The notes under the pieces: generated by a model
Told to the model about the DNA's origin: nothing
Database searches by the model: none
The model's input: only the letters and a program-made list of their open reading frames with translations
Shown: positions 30,833 to 41,742 of the stretch, in pieces
How the letters are laid out: each line of letters opens with the position of its first letter
Position numbering within the stretch: position 1 is the first letter of the stretch
Made by a program: the position numbers and the translations under genes
Origin: Pseudopithomyces maydicus
Taxonomy: Eukaryota; Ascomycota; Dothideomycetes; Pleosporales; Didymosphaeriaceae
Assembly: GCA_026873275.1 (NCBI GenBank)
Contig: JANTUC010000002.1
Coordinates: 186,001-250,000 of the forward strand
Length of the DNA stretch: 64,000 bases
Direction of reading: 5' to 3'

Positions 30833-32715
30833 ATGTCGATAATATCTGTTGACTGGCGTTTTCTCGCAGGGTCAGTTGTAGTTTACTATGGAACGCTTGT
30901 TTTCTACCGGTTGTTCCTTCACCCTTTAGCGAGGTTTCCAGGACCCAAGCTAGCGGCTATTTCTCGTTGGTACGAGGCCTATTACGATGTGGTGTTGAAC
31001 GGTCAATACACCTTGAAAATCGCCGAGTTGCATAAAATATATGGTTTGTTGACATGTTCTCATTGCCTGCTACGTGGTGGAATGAGTCGAAATTGACGTG
31101 CGCAGGTCCAATCATCCGTATTAGTCCGCATGAACTTCATGTTATTGACCCAGATTTTTACGATACTTTGTACCGCATGGATGGAGTCTGGCACAAGTAT
31201 GACTGGACGGTCGATGCGTTCGGTGCTAAGACTTCCACTCTCTTTGGCTCAGGTAATTCTACCCTTAGTAACGGGCCCGAGCATAGACGTAAAAGTTATT
31301 TCAGACAAGTAAAGAGTTTGCTATCTTATGAGAAGCCACTGCTTTAGGATAACCCATGTCTGACTACTTTGTACCTCATAGCCAGGACCTCATTTACTAA
31401 CATGGAGATCCAGACCACCACGAGCACAAAGCCCGCCGACGCGTCATAGCTCCCCTCTTCACCAAACCGAATGTTCTTCTCCACGAGTCCATACTACGAC
31501 GCAATATCAACAAAGTCTGCGAGCGTATAACCCAGGCCGCGGGGAATCCTCTCAATCTCGGCGCCGCTATAAGCGCCTTCACAAGAGACACTGCCAACGA
31601 ATACGTCGTAGGAAAGAGCTACAACGAGCTTGACCGCGACGATTTCGGCATCGGGCTTTCAATCGCCTCCCAGGGCGCCGGCGTCTTCTGGCGCACCACG
31701 AAGCACATCCGCTGGTTTGGCCCCCTGCTCAAAGCGATGCCCGTTAGCTGGGCACTGAAAGTAGCCGACGAGGAAACGAAGTCGTTTCTTGAGTTCCTGC
31801 AGGTAAGTCCTCACCTGCATGTAGCCATCTCTCTCGCCTTCTACCTATGTACATACTAACCCCCCATCCCCCTCCAGCAATCCGAACAAGACACCCGCAC
31901 CGCCATGAGCACCTCCCCTCCCCTCCCCCTCCAAAACCACCACCCCTAGACTCGTCCATACAATCCTACACTCCGCGCTTCCCCCTCCGAAAAAACATTC
32001 GATCGCATCTTCGCAGAAGTCTCCACCGTCACCGGCGCCGCCTGGGAAACAACCGCCTCCCTCCTCCGCCTCCTCGTATTCCACATCTACGCGAACCCCG
32101 CCATCCTCTCCACACTCCGACAGGAACTCGCTGCTTTGGACTCAGAGTACTCGCTCCGACAGCTCGAGCAGCTGCCTTACCTCACGGCCGTATTGACGGA
32201 GGGCATGCGCTTGAGTCCTGCGGTATCTTCTAGGGCGGCGCGCATCACGGATAAGGATTTGCACTACAAGGAGTGGCGGATTCCGGCCGGGACGCCGGTG
32301 GGCATGACGACCATACTGATGCATACGGACGAGTCGATTTATCCCGAGCCGTTGCGGTTCGAGCCTGAGAGGTGGATGGGTACGAAAGCACGCGGGGTGG
32401 GGGCGCCGGTGTATGCGCCGTTTTCGAAGGGGACGAGGGTTTGCTTGGGGATGCAGTGAGTTCTTCCTCTTCTTCTTCTTCTTCTTCTTCTTTACATCCC
32501 TTTTTATTTATCTCTACATTGCTCAGATAGAATTGTGTAACTAACGCACTAATCGCAGTCTCGCCTGGGCGGAATCCTATCTCTTCGTCGCGGCCATAGT
32601 CCGGAGGTTCTCGTTTCAAATTGAGAGCGCGACGGCGCGGGATTTCGAGCTGGAGAGGGACAATTTTGCGATTGGGACGAGGGCGGGGTGCAATTTGATG
32701 GTTAGGGCAGTGTGA
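30833..32715 (+). CDS. cytochrome P450, frame disturbed in exon 4
   Basis: Five exons (30833-31043, 31106-31252, 31414-31802, 31878-32455, 32559-32715) give 493 codons. The N-terminal anchor and RFPGPKLAA hinge, the ExxR motif (EGMR), PERW and the heme loop FSKGTRVCLG are all present; the heme loop runs into the last exon (MHLAWAE). It resembles the trichodiene-oxygenase-like P450s. In exon 4 the frame leaves the main reading near 31910-31945, so the original frame meets a TAG at 31947-31949. The shifted frame supplies LVHTILHSALP, and the original frame resumes at the run of five C at 31981-31985. One gained and one lost base cancel out. The I-helix reads GAAWETTAS, with Ala for the usual Gly. 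Substrate unknown. Confidence 0.8.
32461..32493. repeat. TTC/CTT microsatellite inside the last P450 intron
   Basis: About eight TTC units lie just after the donor of intron 4. They make the intron pyrimidine-rich and are of no coding consequence. Confidence 0.8.
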
Positions 32716-32998
32716 ATGGTGGGGCTGGGGTTAGATTGGGTACTTGTCGAGGAATTGAAATGTAACACGTTGATTGCATATCTAGGTATATATATGTGTT
32801 GTACATGTACGTATATCTACATATTACAGAGAGAGACAGACGCGCATACATACACACACCCCACGCTAACAACACCCACCCCACCAACCCACCAACCCAG
32901 TCCAGTCCGTGCACCCTTTCCCACCTTTCCTGCACCCCACCACCTTCCTTCGTTCCACCTTTCCACCACGCCACCAACCAAAAGACCGAAAGAAAAAA

Positions 32999-33252
32999 AT
33001 GCCGACCCTAACCGCAACCTACGCGCAGTCCTCCACTCCGGAAGTCCTTTCCCGCGACCTGCCCGCCCTCGCAGATGGCACCCAAGCCCGCGTAGAGTAC
33101 CTCACAGCGCTACAGACAGCGGCGAGGGAGATGCAGGGGGAGGTGAATAGGTTGTTGACGGGGAAGATGGAGGAGGATGCGAAGGAGGGGGTAAGGATAA
33201 GGATAAGGAGGAGGAAGAGGGGTATGGGGAGGAGGGAGGGGAGGTGGTGTAG
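32999..33252 (+). CDS. GON7: EKC/KEOPS complex subunit Gon7, one base short
   Basis: A small acidic protein that starts MPTLTATYAQSS and continues with VEYLTALQTAAREMQGEVN and LLTGKMEEDAKEG. In the next frame comes the typical acidic tail, with KDKDKEEEEGYGEE, and a TAG at 33250-33252. The change of frame falls on the run of five G at 33187-33191; with one more G the product is 84 residues, the size expected for fungal Gon7. Gon7 is an auxiliary subunit of the complex that makes the t6A modification of tRNA. Without the correction the frame runs on into an Arg/Trp-rich sequence unlike any Gon7. It converges with VPS39, whose stop codon is 260 bases away. Confidence 0.72.
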
Positions 33253-33511
33253 GGAGGGGTGGAGAAAGATAGGATGGGTAAAGATGGGATGGGAGAAATT
33301 ACGTGGTATTGGATTGGATTGCGAAGTGTTGATTGGGAATAAGGGTGTTTTGGATCCATTTCTCGAATTATCGCAGCTACACACAGCACATTTACAACGG
33401 CACTGCGCTTGAAACCGCAAACGCAGGCGCAGGCGCAGACGCAAACCCTCCGTCTACATCGATCCAGGCATCCATCTATCGACATCTAACCAACCATCCT
33501 ACCTCCACCCA

Positions 33512-36500
33512 CTACCACCACCACCTCCCCCTCTTAACACTCCCCCTCAAACACCCCGAATGCACCACACTCCCATCCGCATAAACCCGAATCGCACTCC
33601 CCCCAAACCTCTTATGACAAACCGCACAATGCCTCTCCTCCGTAATCACCACCCTGCGATTCAGTCCCCCAGGCACCTGCCGTCCCCTCGCATCCACGCG
33701 TCCATCGCCCAAGCGGACCGCAGCCTCGACCTCCACCTTCTCAACCGCACGCAGCCGCGCCGCGATACGCTCCTCGTTCAGCACGGAGTTCGCGCTGCGG
33801 ATGCGCCCCCGGAAGTAGGATTCCAATTCGCGCACCGGCAGCGTGGGAGGCACCAGGTCGAGGGTGGTGGCGGCGGGGAGGCGGGCGCCGTGGCGGCTGA
33901 GGAGGTCGAGGGCGGGGGCCAATTCGGGGGGTGCGGTGGGGGCGGGGTGAGGTAGAGGGAGAGGAGGATGTGGTAGATTGAGGGGTCGTCTGGGGAAGAG
34001 GAGGGGGTTGTTGTTGGTGGGGGAGGGGAGGAGGGGCTGAAGGAGGAGCGGGTTGGGGAGGTGGGTTGCGTGGTGGAGAGATAGGTTTGGTTGCAGTATC
34101 TGGGTGGTTGTTAGTTTGAGGAGTGGATGGGTGGGGAGGTGGAAAGGGGTGACGCTTACTCTTCGGCTTTGTGGTAGTCTTTCATGTCGAAGACGTAGAT
34201 GTGGAGGGCTTGCTTGTGGCTGCCCATCTTGCTTAGTACGACGGCGCGCGCTTCGTAGTAATCTGCGTCGTCGGAGGGAAGCTGTCTGAATACGCGCATG
34301 GTGTTGTAGTTTGTGCTTGTCTTGAGGAATTCCTGGAGGCGCTCTCTCCACCGCGACTTCTCGTCATCGTCTGCGAACGCTTGAGCGCGTAGTCTCTCTA
34401 GAAATAGATCGACAAGCTTCTGGTGGAATTCTGGCGTCAGGTCGTTCAGCTCCTCAATGATGTGCTCCAGATACTTGACAGCAAGCTTAGCGTCGATCTT
34501 CTCGAGGAAGTTGACCACTTGGTGACGAGGTAAAGTCTCTGCATTCTCAGTGTCCGCAAGGAATATCTCCATGCCGAGTTTAGGGTCCGTTCTTAAGGGC
34601 CACTCGGCAAATTCTAGAATGAGGTCGATCATCTCTGGGGGAGCTGTTGCAGATAGCCAACAGTGCGCTGCGGCCCTTGAAGCGTGGACGAAACTTCCTC
34701 GTCCGCCTCGTTCTTCCCAAACTTTTCCAATAACTCTAGAGCTTGCCGATGTAGCTTTTTTCCATGCAAGAAGTCAATCAAATCGGCATAACGGCCGGTC
34801 TCGTAGAGCTTCTCTTGGACAACGTCCGGCTCACAAAAGTTGGGGAGACGGAATAGCGGGCCAGCCAACCCTGGGCTTGCAAGCATGTAAGCTCGGAAGA
34901 GAGTGGTGTCGACCAGCTGTGCGGCCTTGGAAAGCTCGGCTGCCCAATCAACATGGGCAGGTGGTTCTGAGGTTTGGATGAAACAATGAAACGGCGGTTT
35001 GTATTCCTCGGCCTGGCTGTCGCTCTGTTGGGGCAATGGTTCTTTCAACGTGCCATCAATGTCGATGTAACGCTTTATCTGCACGCGGCACTGTGCCAGG
35101 TAGGACTGCAGCGCATGTACAGCAAGCTTGAGATCTTTACCGTCCAAGTTCTTATCCGGCAGAATTGTCTCGGTGGTTTTGCCTCTTATACTAGCAGCAT
35201 CATTTGCATCATCTTTGGCATCCTTAATCGAAGATCGAACTGACGCCGTGTCCGAGTCCACCTTTTTGTGCCCTCCCACAAATCTGCCTATCATTGTACG
35301 CCCTATGGTATTAACTGGCGTAGCGGGTTCCTTGGTTTCGGCAACAGATTTTTCCCCGTTCGGTTCTTCCTCTTCGACGATGCTGTCATCATCTTTCACG
35401 CTCTCCACTGAAGAATAGTTGCCTGCAATCGACTTGGGGTACAGAGCAACGACACGCTCTGGGGGTGCTTTCGCGTCAGTAAAAAGATCCATGGCCTCGC
35501 GGAACTTGCGAAGCTCGAATAGGGCCTGGGCTTTGAGCATCATTATTTCTCTTATTCTTCCTTCCTTGTCGTGTAGCAGGGTATCCTCAAGCATGTTCAA
35601 CAGACTTAGTGCTTCGTCGAATCGGCCACTCACGACAAGTTCGTCGATCTGCGATTCGTAATTCTGGGCTCCCATTCTCCAGATGCATCGATCGCTGCCC
35701 ACTAAGAAGCCCTTTCCTGCATGCGCTAGACTGATGTTAGGTTGTGGGACGTGTAGGAAGTTCGCATTCGGCAGGGCGATAGTCTGGAGGAGGTTGAGGG
35801 TATCTGGATTTCGAACCTCGAGCCCTCCCTTTGCTGGTGGCTGCAGGGATAGCATGTATGGGTACGAATATGCCAGACTCTCCGGGGCCGATGGCCACGG
35901 GACCTGACGCTTGTCGAGCGCATTTCCGTCAGTATCGATGAACAAGCTGTTCACGTCCTTGACCAGCAGCAACTCGCCCTCTTGCAACCGGGTAGCCAGC
36001 GGCTTGGGCACCCAGCTGCCCATACCCATGTAGCCCATCCCAGACGACGACACGGCGCCGAATCTCGTACCGCCCGTACCACTAGCGTCGCCCAGCGGAC
36101 CTGGTTTGACGATGTCCTGGATGTCATGCTTCTCTACGTCGACCATGACGAAGCCTGGGTCCATCCCAGCCACGATTTTGGTCCCCGACGCCCATGTTAA
36201 GCTCTTGACCGAGGCGATGAGGGTGATTTCCTGGGCATCGCCGTTCAGCTCCATGTCTTGCCAGGTCCACAAGACAATCTTCCGCTTGACGGCAACAGCC
36301 AGCCTGCTGACGATGGTGGGGATTCCAGTGTCAGGGTCCTTGACGATGTTGCTAGTCACAGCGAAGGTGGTGGCGCCCTTGGTCCGCTCCAGACGCTCTT
36401 GCAGCGCATACGTCTGCAGGTCGTGGACAGAGACATGGTTGTCGGACAGCGAGAGGAGGATGTTGGCCTCCTTTATGATGGCGAGCTGCTGCACGGGTCT

Positions 36501-36817
36501 GCGCGAGAACTTGTCCTCCTCGCGCAGGAGGTCTACCGGCTTGACCTTGGGCGGCTGCTCGTCGGGCTGCTCGCCGTCGTGGGACTCGCCATTCTGCGCG
36601 GGCTGCTCGTCCTCTTCGGTGGTTTCGTTTACGCGGTAGATGCGGAGGGCGCCGGTATTCAAGCCTACGAGCACTCGGTTGCCTGTGCGCGGTCAGTCTG
36701 CGGCGGCCTTGGTTCCCCCATAGCTGCATGCATACCGTAGGCGAGGATGGATTCGATCTTGGACTTGTCGCGCGGCTTCAGCTCGATGATGGGCCGGGCT
36801 GTGAAGGCAGACAGCAT
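33512..36817 (-). CDS. VAM6: Vam6/Vps39-type HOPS tethering subunit, one base short in two places
   Basis: Vps39/Vam6 belongs to the HOPS complex that tethers late endosomes to the vacuole. Three exons: 36817-36736, 36682-34160 and 34099-33512. The N-terminal CNH (citron homology) beta-propeller includes LVGLNTGALRIYRV, followed by a clathrin-repeat-like helical region (ALSLLNMLEDTLLHDKEGRI, YETGRYADLIDFLHGKKLHRQALELLEKFG) and a C-terminal zinc-binding domain with CAVCHKRFGG and VVHSGC. The frame breaks at the run of five G at 34637-34641 (between YLQQLP and EMIDLILEF) and again at 33912-33916 (between PPNW and PALDLLSRHGARLP). One extra base at each gives 1064 residues with consistent phases. 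Both breaks sit in well-conserved sequence, so errors are likelier than decay. Confidence 0.86.
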
Positions 36818-38837
36818 CGTGGGAGCGGCGGCGGGGTGGTTTGAGCAGCAGTCATTACGCTCTCTGCATGATGCTCTCGTCGTGGAGCTCCATGGGCCGA
36901 GAGCTCTGCTGCGTGGACATGCGCCGCGGGCGTCATGCCTTGGCCCGTGCCCCACGTGCCCTACAAAGTCACTGAGTATCTAATTGCGCCTCCGCCATCC
37001 TACATACGCTGGAGAGATTCTGCGAACGCCCAGGATGGCTTCGTAGGTATTGTAATGCATGTTCCACCTGCTGTCGTGCTCTTGTGCTGACCTGCACATT
37101 GGCTGCAGTGTGCTCCCAACCAGCCTGGCAGTCCCACCGAGCACCCTGCGCTTCCATGATCCGCACCGAACATTCAACACTTGTACAGCATTCAAACATC
37201 TTGACCACAATTTACACCAGAGAGCGCAAGCTGCAGACCTCATTGTCTACTTCTTCCGTCTGCTGATTGGGCGTGCAAGATGTTGGTACATCCTCGGCAG
37301 GTGACATCGCGCTAGTCCGTATACGGAATTCTTGCTCAACCTTACATCGACTCAACCTCATCTTCCTGACACATCCAGCGCCGATGCTTCTGCACCGCCT
37401 TCTCATAGTCATCTTTGTCAACTTTGGAAGTGGAAGCCCTTGGCTCACGTGCACAAGCACCGAGCCAAAAAAAGCAACTAGGCCATGTGATCGACATCAG
37501 TCGCCCAACGACTGACTCTCCTAGTATTCAATCCTGACTCAATGAGCCGCTCTTTTTATTTCGGCATCGGTCTTGCTTCCAAGCCTGAAGCCGGAAAGAA
37601 TTTCTTTCCAGCCTGGTCCGCTCGCAACGGTACCGACGGCGCTGCTTCCAACCGTTAAGGTCTCGTCAGATGACCGTCTCAAACAGGACTGCATTGAGTC
37701 CGTCATTGCCGAGTAGCTTCCTGCCGAGGCTCAGGCGGACCATGGGAGTATCTAGATCATCGATTACTTAACAATTGTACCTGATGGGCGTCCCGTCGTA
37801 TGAAACGCTTCTGCCGTACACATGTCACCAGCCACCAACGGCAAGCACGGGTAGGGCTGCAGACAAATGTCTTCCATTTGGCCGCGCCCCACAAACTCTA
37901 AACTCTTCAATTCCAATTCTCTATCATCTTCCACATCACCAGCCACGTTGATCCTTGGTCGCATCATGATACTGACGCCCATTTTTAGATGTGAAACAGA
38001 CCCGAGATCGACTACCGCACTTGGCCTGTGCAACGGTATTTCCGGGAAACAGCTATGATCGACGAGACTTGTGGCTTGTCTCAAGTCAACCCCACGACCT
38101 GGATGTCAGCTGTAGTCGTAGAACACTGTGGCTTCCAACGGCTGGTAGTGATCTTTAAGGCCCCCAGTCTATTGAGCGCCCGACCTAGAGATTATTTCGA
38201 TTATATCCCAATCAATTCTCGAATGTACCGAGGATTTACTTTTCTCCCTGATAACACCTTCCGGGTGAACTTCTTCAAAATGAAACTTGATACTGCCACA
38301 AGTGCCCCGAAAGAAATGCCAAGGACAACTCGACCAGCCTCGCCCATGTTCAACCACCACAGCGGTAGCGTGATCGGCCTCGTTATTCCAAACATAAGCG
38401 TCGAGCGGGTGTCTGTGCATCGGTTCTGGCGGGACTATCCTCTTGGAACAGCTTTCTCGAGACTTCTCCACCACTCGTTCTCTCAGCCTTCCTCGGCTCA
38501 GGAGAATTCTTGCCGGGGTGTTCTTCGTTTCATCCCCATTCGGCGAACGAGCTATCATTTGCATGACACTGATTCTCACCCAGACGTCTGAATCGCCATG
38601 AAGTAGCCTTGGCTGTACATTGGCGGATACTTACCCCATTGTGGCTCTCCATGATCCCTCGGCTCAGAATCTATAAGTCCAGTGTGACGGTTGTATAAGT
38701 ACATCTCCACAAGGCTCATTATAACCAGCAAGCAAATATTCCCGCCTTCTTTTCAAGGCTCTCCAACCTTCCAGGGTCGTCTACACTCTTTCTCTCATTC
38801 TAACCATTACTTTCATCTACATCTCTAATATTTCACA
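36818..38837. other. intergenic, about 2 kb, possible gene remnants
   Basis: The first part is the VPS39 promoter. Around 37540-37660 a plus-strand frame reads SFYFGIGLASKPEAGKNFF before stops, which could be a decayed gene. On the minus strand at 38201-38395 a 64-codon frame contains one strongly hydrophobic segment (VVLGISFGALVAVSSFIL). I recognise neither. The last 150 bases form the cutinase promoter, with a TATA-like TATAAGTA near 38694. Confidence 0.4.
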
Positions 38838-39602
38838 ATGTATACCCATTCCTTCCTCATCCTGGCTCTCACCGCCCTCGCATCCACCACTCCCCTCTCC
38901 AAGCGCGCCACCGGCTCTACCTCCAATGAATTCACCCAAGGCGGCTGCCGCCCCGTCATGTTCGCCTTCGCCCGAGGCTCCACCGAAATCGGCAACATGG
39001 TACTTACCCCCCACCCCTCCTTTCCTCTCCTCTCCCTTTCTAACCCCACTTAGGGCACCGTCTGCGGTCCCCAAACCTCCGACGGCATCAAAGCCGCCTT
39101 CGGCGACGCCAACGTCGCCACCGAAGGCATAACCTATGCCGCGGCCCTCGCACCCAACGCCCTCCCCGGCGGCACCGACGCCAAATCCAAGCAAGCCATG
39201 GCCTCGGTCCTGACCTCCATGGCCTCGCAATGCCCCGACAGCGTCATTCTAGCAGGTGGCTACTCGCAGGGCGCTGCGGTGTCGCACCGCGCGATCGAAT
39301 CGCTGGATCCGGCGGTGCAGAGCCAGATCGCGGGCGTGATCCTGTACGGCGACACCCAGAATTTGCAGGACAAGGGGCAGATCCCCGGGTTCGATAAGGC
39401 GAAGACGAAGATTATCTGTGCGCCGGGCGATGCGGTGTGTGTGGGGACGTTGACGATTTTGCCGGCGCATTTGTCGTATGGGTTGAATGCGAATGATGGG
39501 GCGCAGTTTTTGGTGCAGAAGGCGAAGGCGGCGATGGCGAAGAGGAAGATGAAGAGGGAGGTGGAGAGCGTGGTGAAGAAGGCGGTGGAGTTGGTGGTTT
39601 AG
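38838..39602 (+). CDS. secreted cutinase
   Basis: Two exons (38838-38999 and 39054-39602) give 236 residues. A signal peptide (about residues 1-16) is followed by a KR site. The mature protein has the cutinase alpha/beta-hydrolase core: RPVMFAFARGSTEIGNMG, the nucleophile GGYSQGAA, the catalytic aspartate in ICAPGDAVC and the histidine in LPAHLSYG. Cysteines are placed for the usual disulfides. Cutinases cleave cutin polyesters and help plant-associated fungi breach the cuticle. The C-terminus carries an extra Lys/Ala-rich tail of about 25 residues. The gene lies 1.4 kb from a LysM protein on the same strand, consistent with a plant-interaction neighbourhood. Confidence 0.94.
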
Positions 39603-41045
39603 GCTCGGGGGAACATGGTGAGGGTGCTGGGATGGCATGGGATGGATGGATGGAAGGTTGTGGTGACTTTCACTCAATTTTGTCCTTTCCTTTCCCTTCA
39701 CTGGACTTCACGATCACGCACTTACGGTATATCATTAGCGCTTAGTTTTCTTTACAAATTCCCTATGCCATCGGCTGGTTCGATGTCAAGCGAGTCCCTT
39801 CCCATTGCTGCATGTCGCGGTGCGATCGTTACATCTATCACTCACGTCTGCAGAAGCGCCATGCGCCGGGTTAAAAAAATGGCGTTGGAATAAGCAAACA
39901 TAAAAGCCCGCATAAGGAACGGGGATGCTCGAAAACATGTGACGTAGTGTCGTGGTTTGAAGATGTGGTGGTGAAACGCGGTTCTCGTTGTAGTGCGGTA
40001 ATCGTGGTACGATGCTGGGAAAAGGAACGTTGAAGAAGGGATATGATTTATTTATTTATTTTTCTTTGGGGGATTTTTTTGTTTGTGCGGGATATGCCAA
40101 TGCTGATGGAATGGACGGATGCGAGGTGACCGTCGCACGATGCGTCTTACTACAGCATGACGGATGTTCTGTTCTACTGTCAGCGTTGTCTTATCGTTTC
40201 GGCAGGGAAACATACGCGAGATGCCAATTGTCGATAGTTGCCCACCGATAAAATACCCCACTGATGAATCTGTCGTATTCAACTTGCCATTGGCTGTTGT
40301 GGAAATGATCTGATTACATAGGTTCTTGCATCGATAATCGATAGACTAAGGTACTCCGCAGTGAACGCACGCGACTCCAGCACCCTGGTCATTCTCAATA
40401 TGCATATACGATGTGTATGTACAGTAAGCAGCATACATACTGTACCTATTTCCTCGCCTAACCTTCTCAGGCACTACCCACAACTAACCTCCGAGATAAG
40501 CTTAAGCCCTTCAAGCTTCAGGGGCGCCGCCCTACCCGCGCCTAACCGCATTCGCCCCCCAACCCAACATCATCAACTCCCACCAATTCCTCCCTCGCGC
40601 CCGCTGACGACACCAAAGTCCCCGTTCGCAGGCAGCAATTGGACTCGCACCTATTCCAGCATGGTCCTCCTCGCTGAGTCAATTTCTGTAATGGCGGATG
40701 GCCGGTTTTCATTTCGGCTATTAGGCAAGCACCGCGCTAGACGGTGGGCTTTGCGCTCCTGACGATCTGCTGCCTGCGGGAAGGGGTGCTAGAGCGCGCG
40801 AGCGGTTGGGGGCGGGATAATTATGGAGGTAAAAATAGGTGCTGGTTAGTGGAGGGGGATGTATATAAAGAGGGGGACGGGGCGTAGGTGGGAGGTATCC
40901 ATCGATCTTCACGGTGATCAACGTTCAGGATATTTAGTTACTACGTATCCACGCATTCGTTTGCATATCATACGTCTTCCTACGTTTACTGTATAACTCG
41001 TAATTCTAATACTACATACGCTACGCTACGCTACGTACATTCACG
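39603..41045. other. intergenic, LysM gene promoter
   Basis: This is 1.4 kb without a recognised gene. A TATA-like element lies at 40861-40870, about 180 bases before the LysM start codon, and a repeated TACGC stretch precedes the ATG (about 41016-41036). Confidence 0.5.
40861..40870 (+). promoter_or_regulatory. TATA-like element upstream of LysM gene
   Basis: GTATATAAAG lies about 180 bases upstream of ATG 41046, leaving room for a 5' leader of roughly 150 bases. Position and sequence fit a TATA box; there is no direct evidence of use. Confidence 0.4.
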
Positions 41046-41742
41046 ATGCTTTCCTCTACCATCACCGCGGGCATCGCCCTTCTCGCCTCTGCCGTCTCGG
41101 CCATTCCCGCTCCCGCTGGATCATCCCTTGTAGCCCGCCAGGCTACTCTTCCGGACGAGTGCTCCGATTACTGCAGCGTGTCCGCAGGCTGCGTGTGCAT
41201 CCGTCGCCCCACGAACTGTACGTCTTCTCCGCTTTCCTCCCCACCCATTGCCCCCATCCAATTCCAACCCCAAACCAACAACAACAACAAAACCAATCAC
41301 ACCATACATATACTAACCCCACCCAGGCCTCGCAACCTACCTCACCCAATCCGACGAAACCTGCGGCACCATCGTCTCCACCTTCTCCAACTTCACCGCC
41401 CACGACCTCCTCGCGTGGAACCCCGAGCTGGGCAAAGAATGCTTCGGGCTCCGCGCCTACGTCCCCGTCTGCATCAACGTCCCCGGCTACGTGTACCCTG
41501 GCCCCGTCAAGGCCGGCGACGTCTGGACCGCGGCGCAAGGCCCCGTCCCCGTGATGCCCGGCATCGTGCCCAACTGCACCAAGTTTGAGTACACGGATGC
41601 GAAGGGGCAGCCCGGGTTGCCGGCGATCCTCAAGGAGAACGGGATTAGCAGGGCGACGTGGAATGCGTGGAATTTCCCGACGCAGGATGCTGGGGAGGAG
41701 TGGGCGGTTTGGGCGCAGTATTTTTCGTGTGTGGAGGCGTAG
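41046..41742 (+). CDS. secreted LysM-domain protein
   Basis: Two exons (41046-41217 and 41327-41742) give 195 residues. The signal peptide is clear (about residues 1-19, ending SAVSAIPAPA). A short cysteine-rich stretch (CSDYCSVSAGCVCI) precedes a LysM-like domain in which SDETCGTIVSTFS, LLAWNPELGKECFGLRAYVPVC and its cysteines match the fungal LysM pattern. The tail (about 70 residues, from PVMPGIVPNC) has aromatic residues and two more cysteines. LysM proteins bind chitin or chitin fragments, and secreted ones can shield the fungal wall or hide chitin from plant receptors. An effector role is inference from secretion and from the cutinase neighbour. The frame is intact. Confidence 0.85.
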
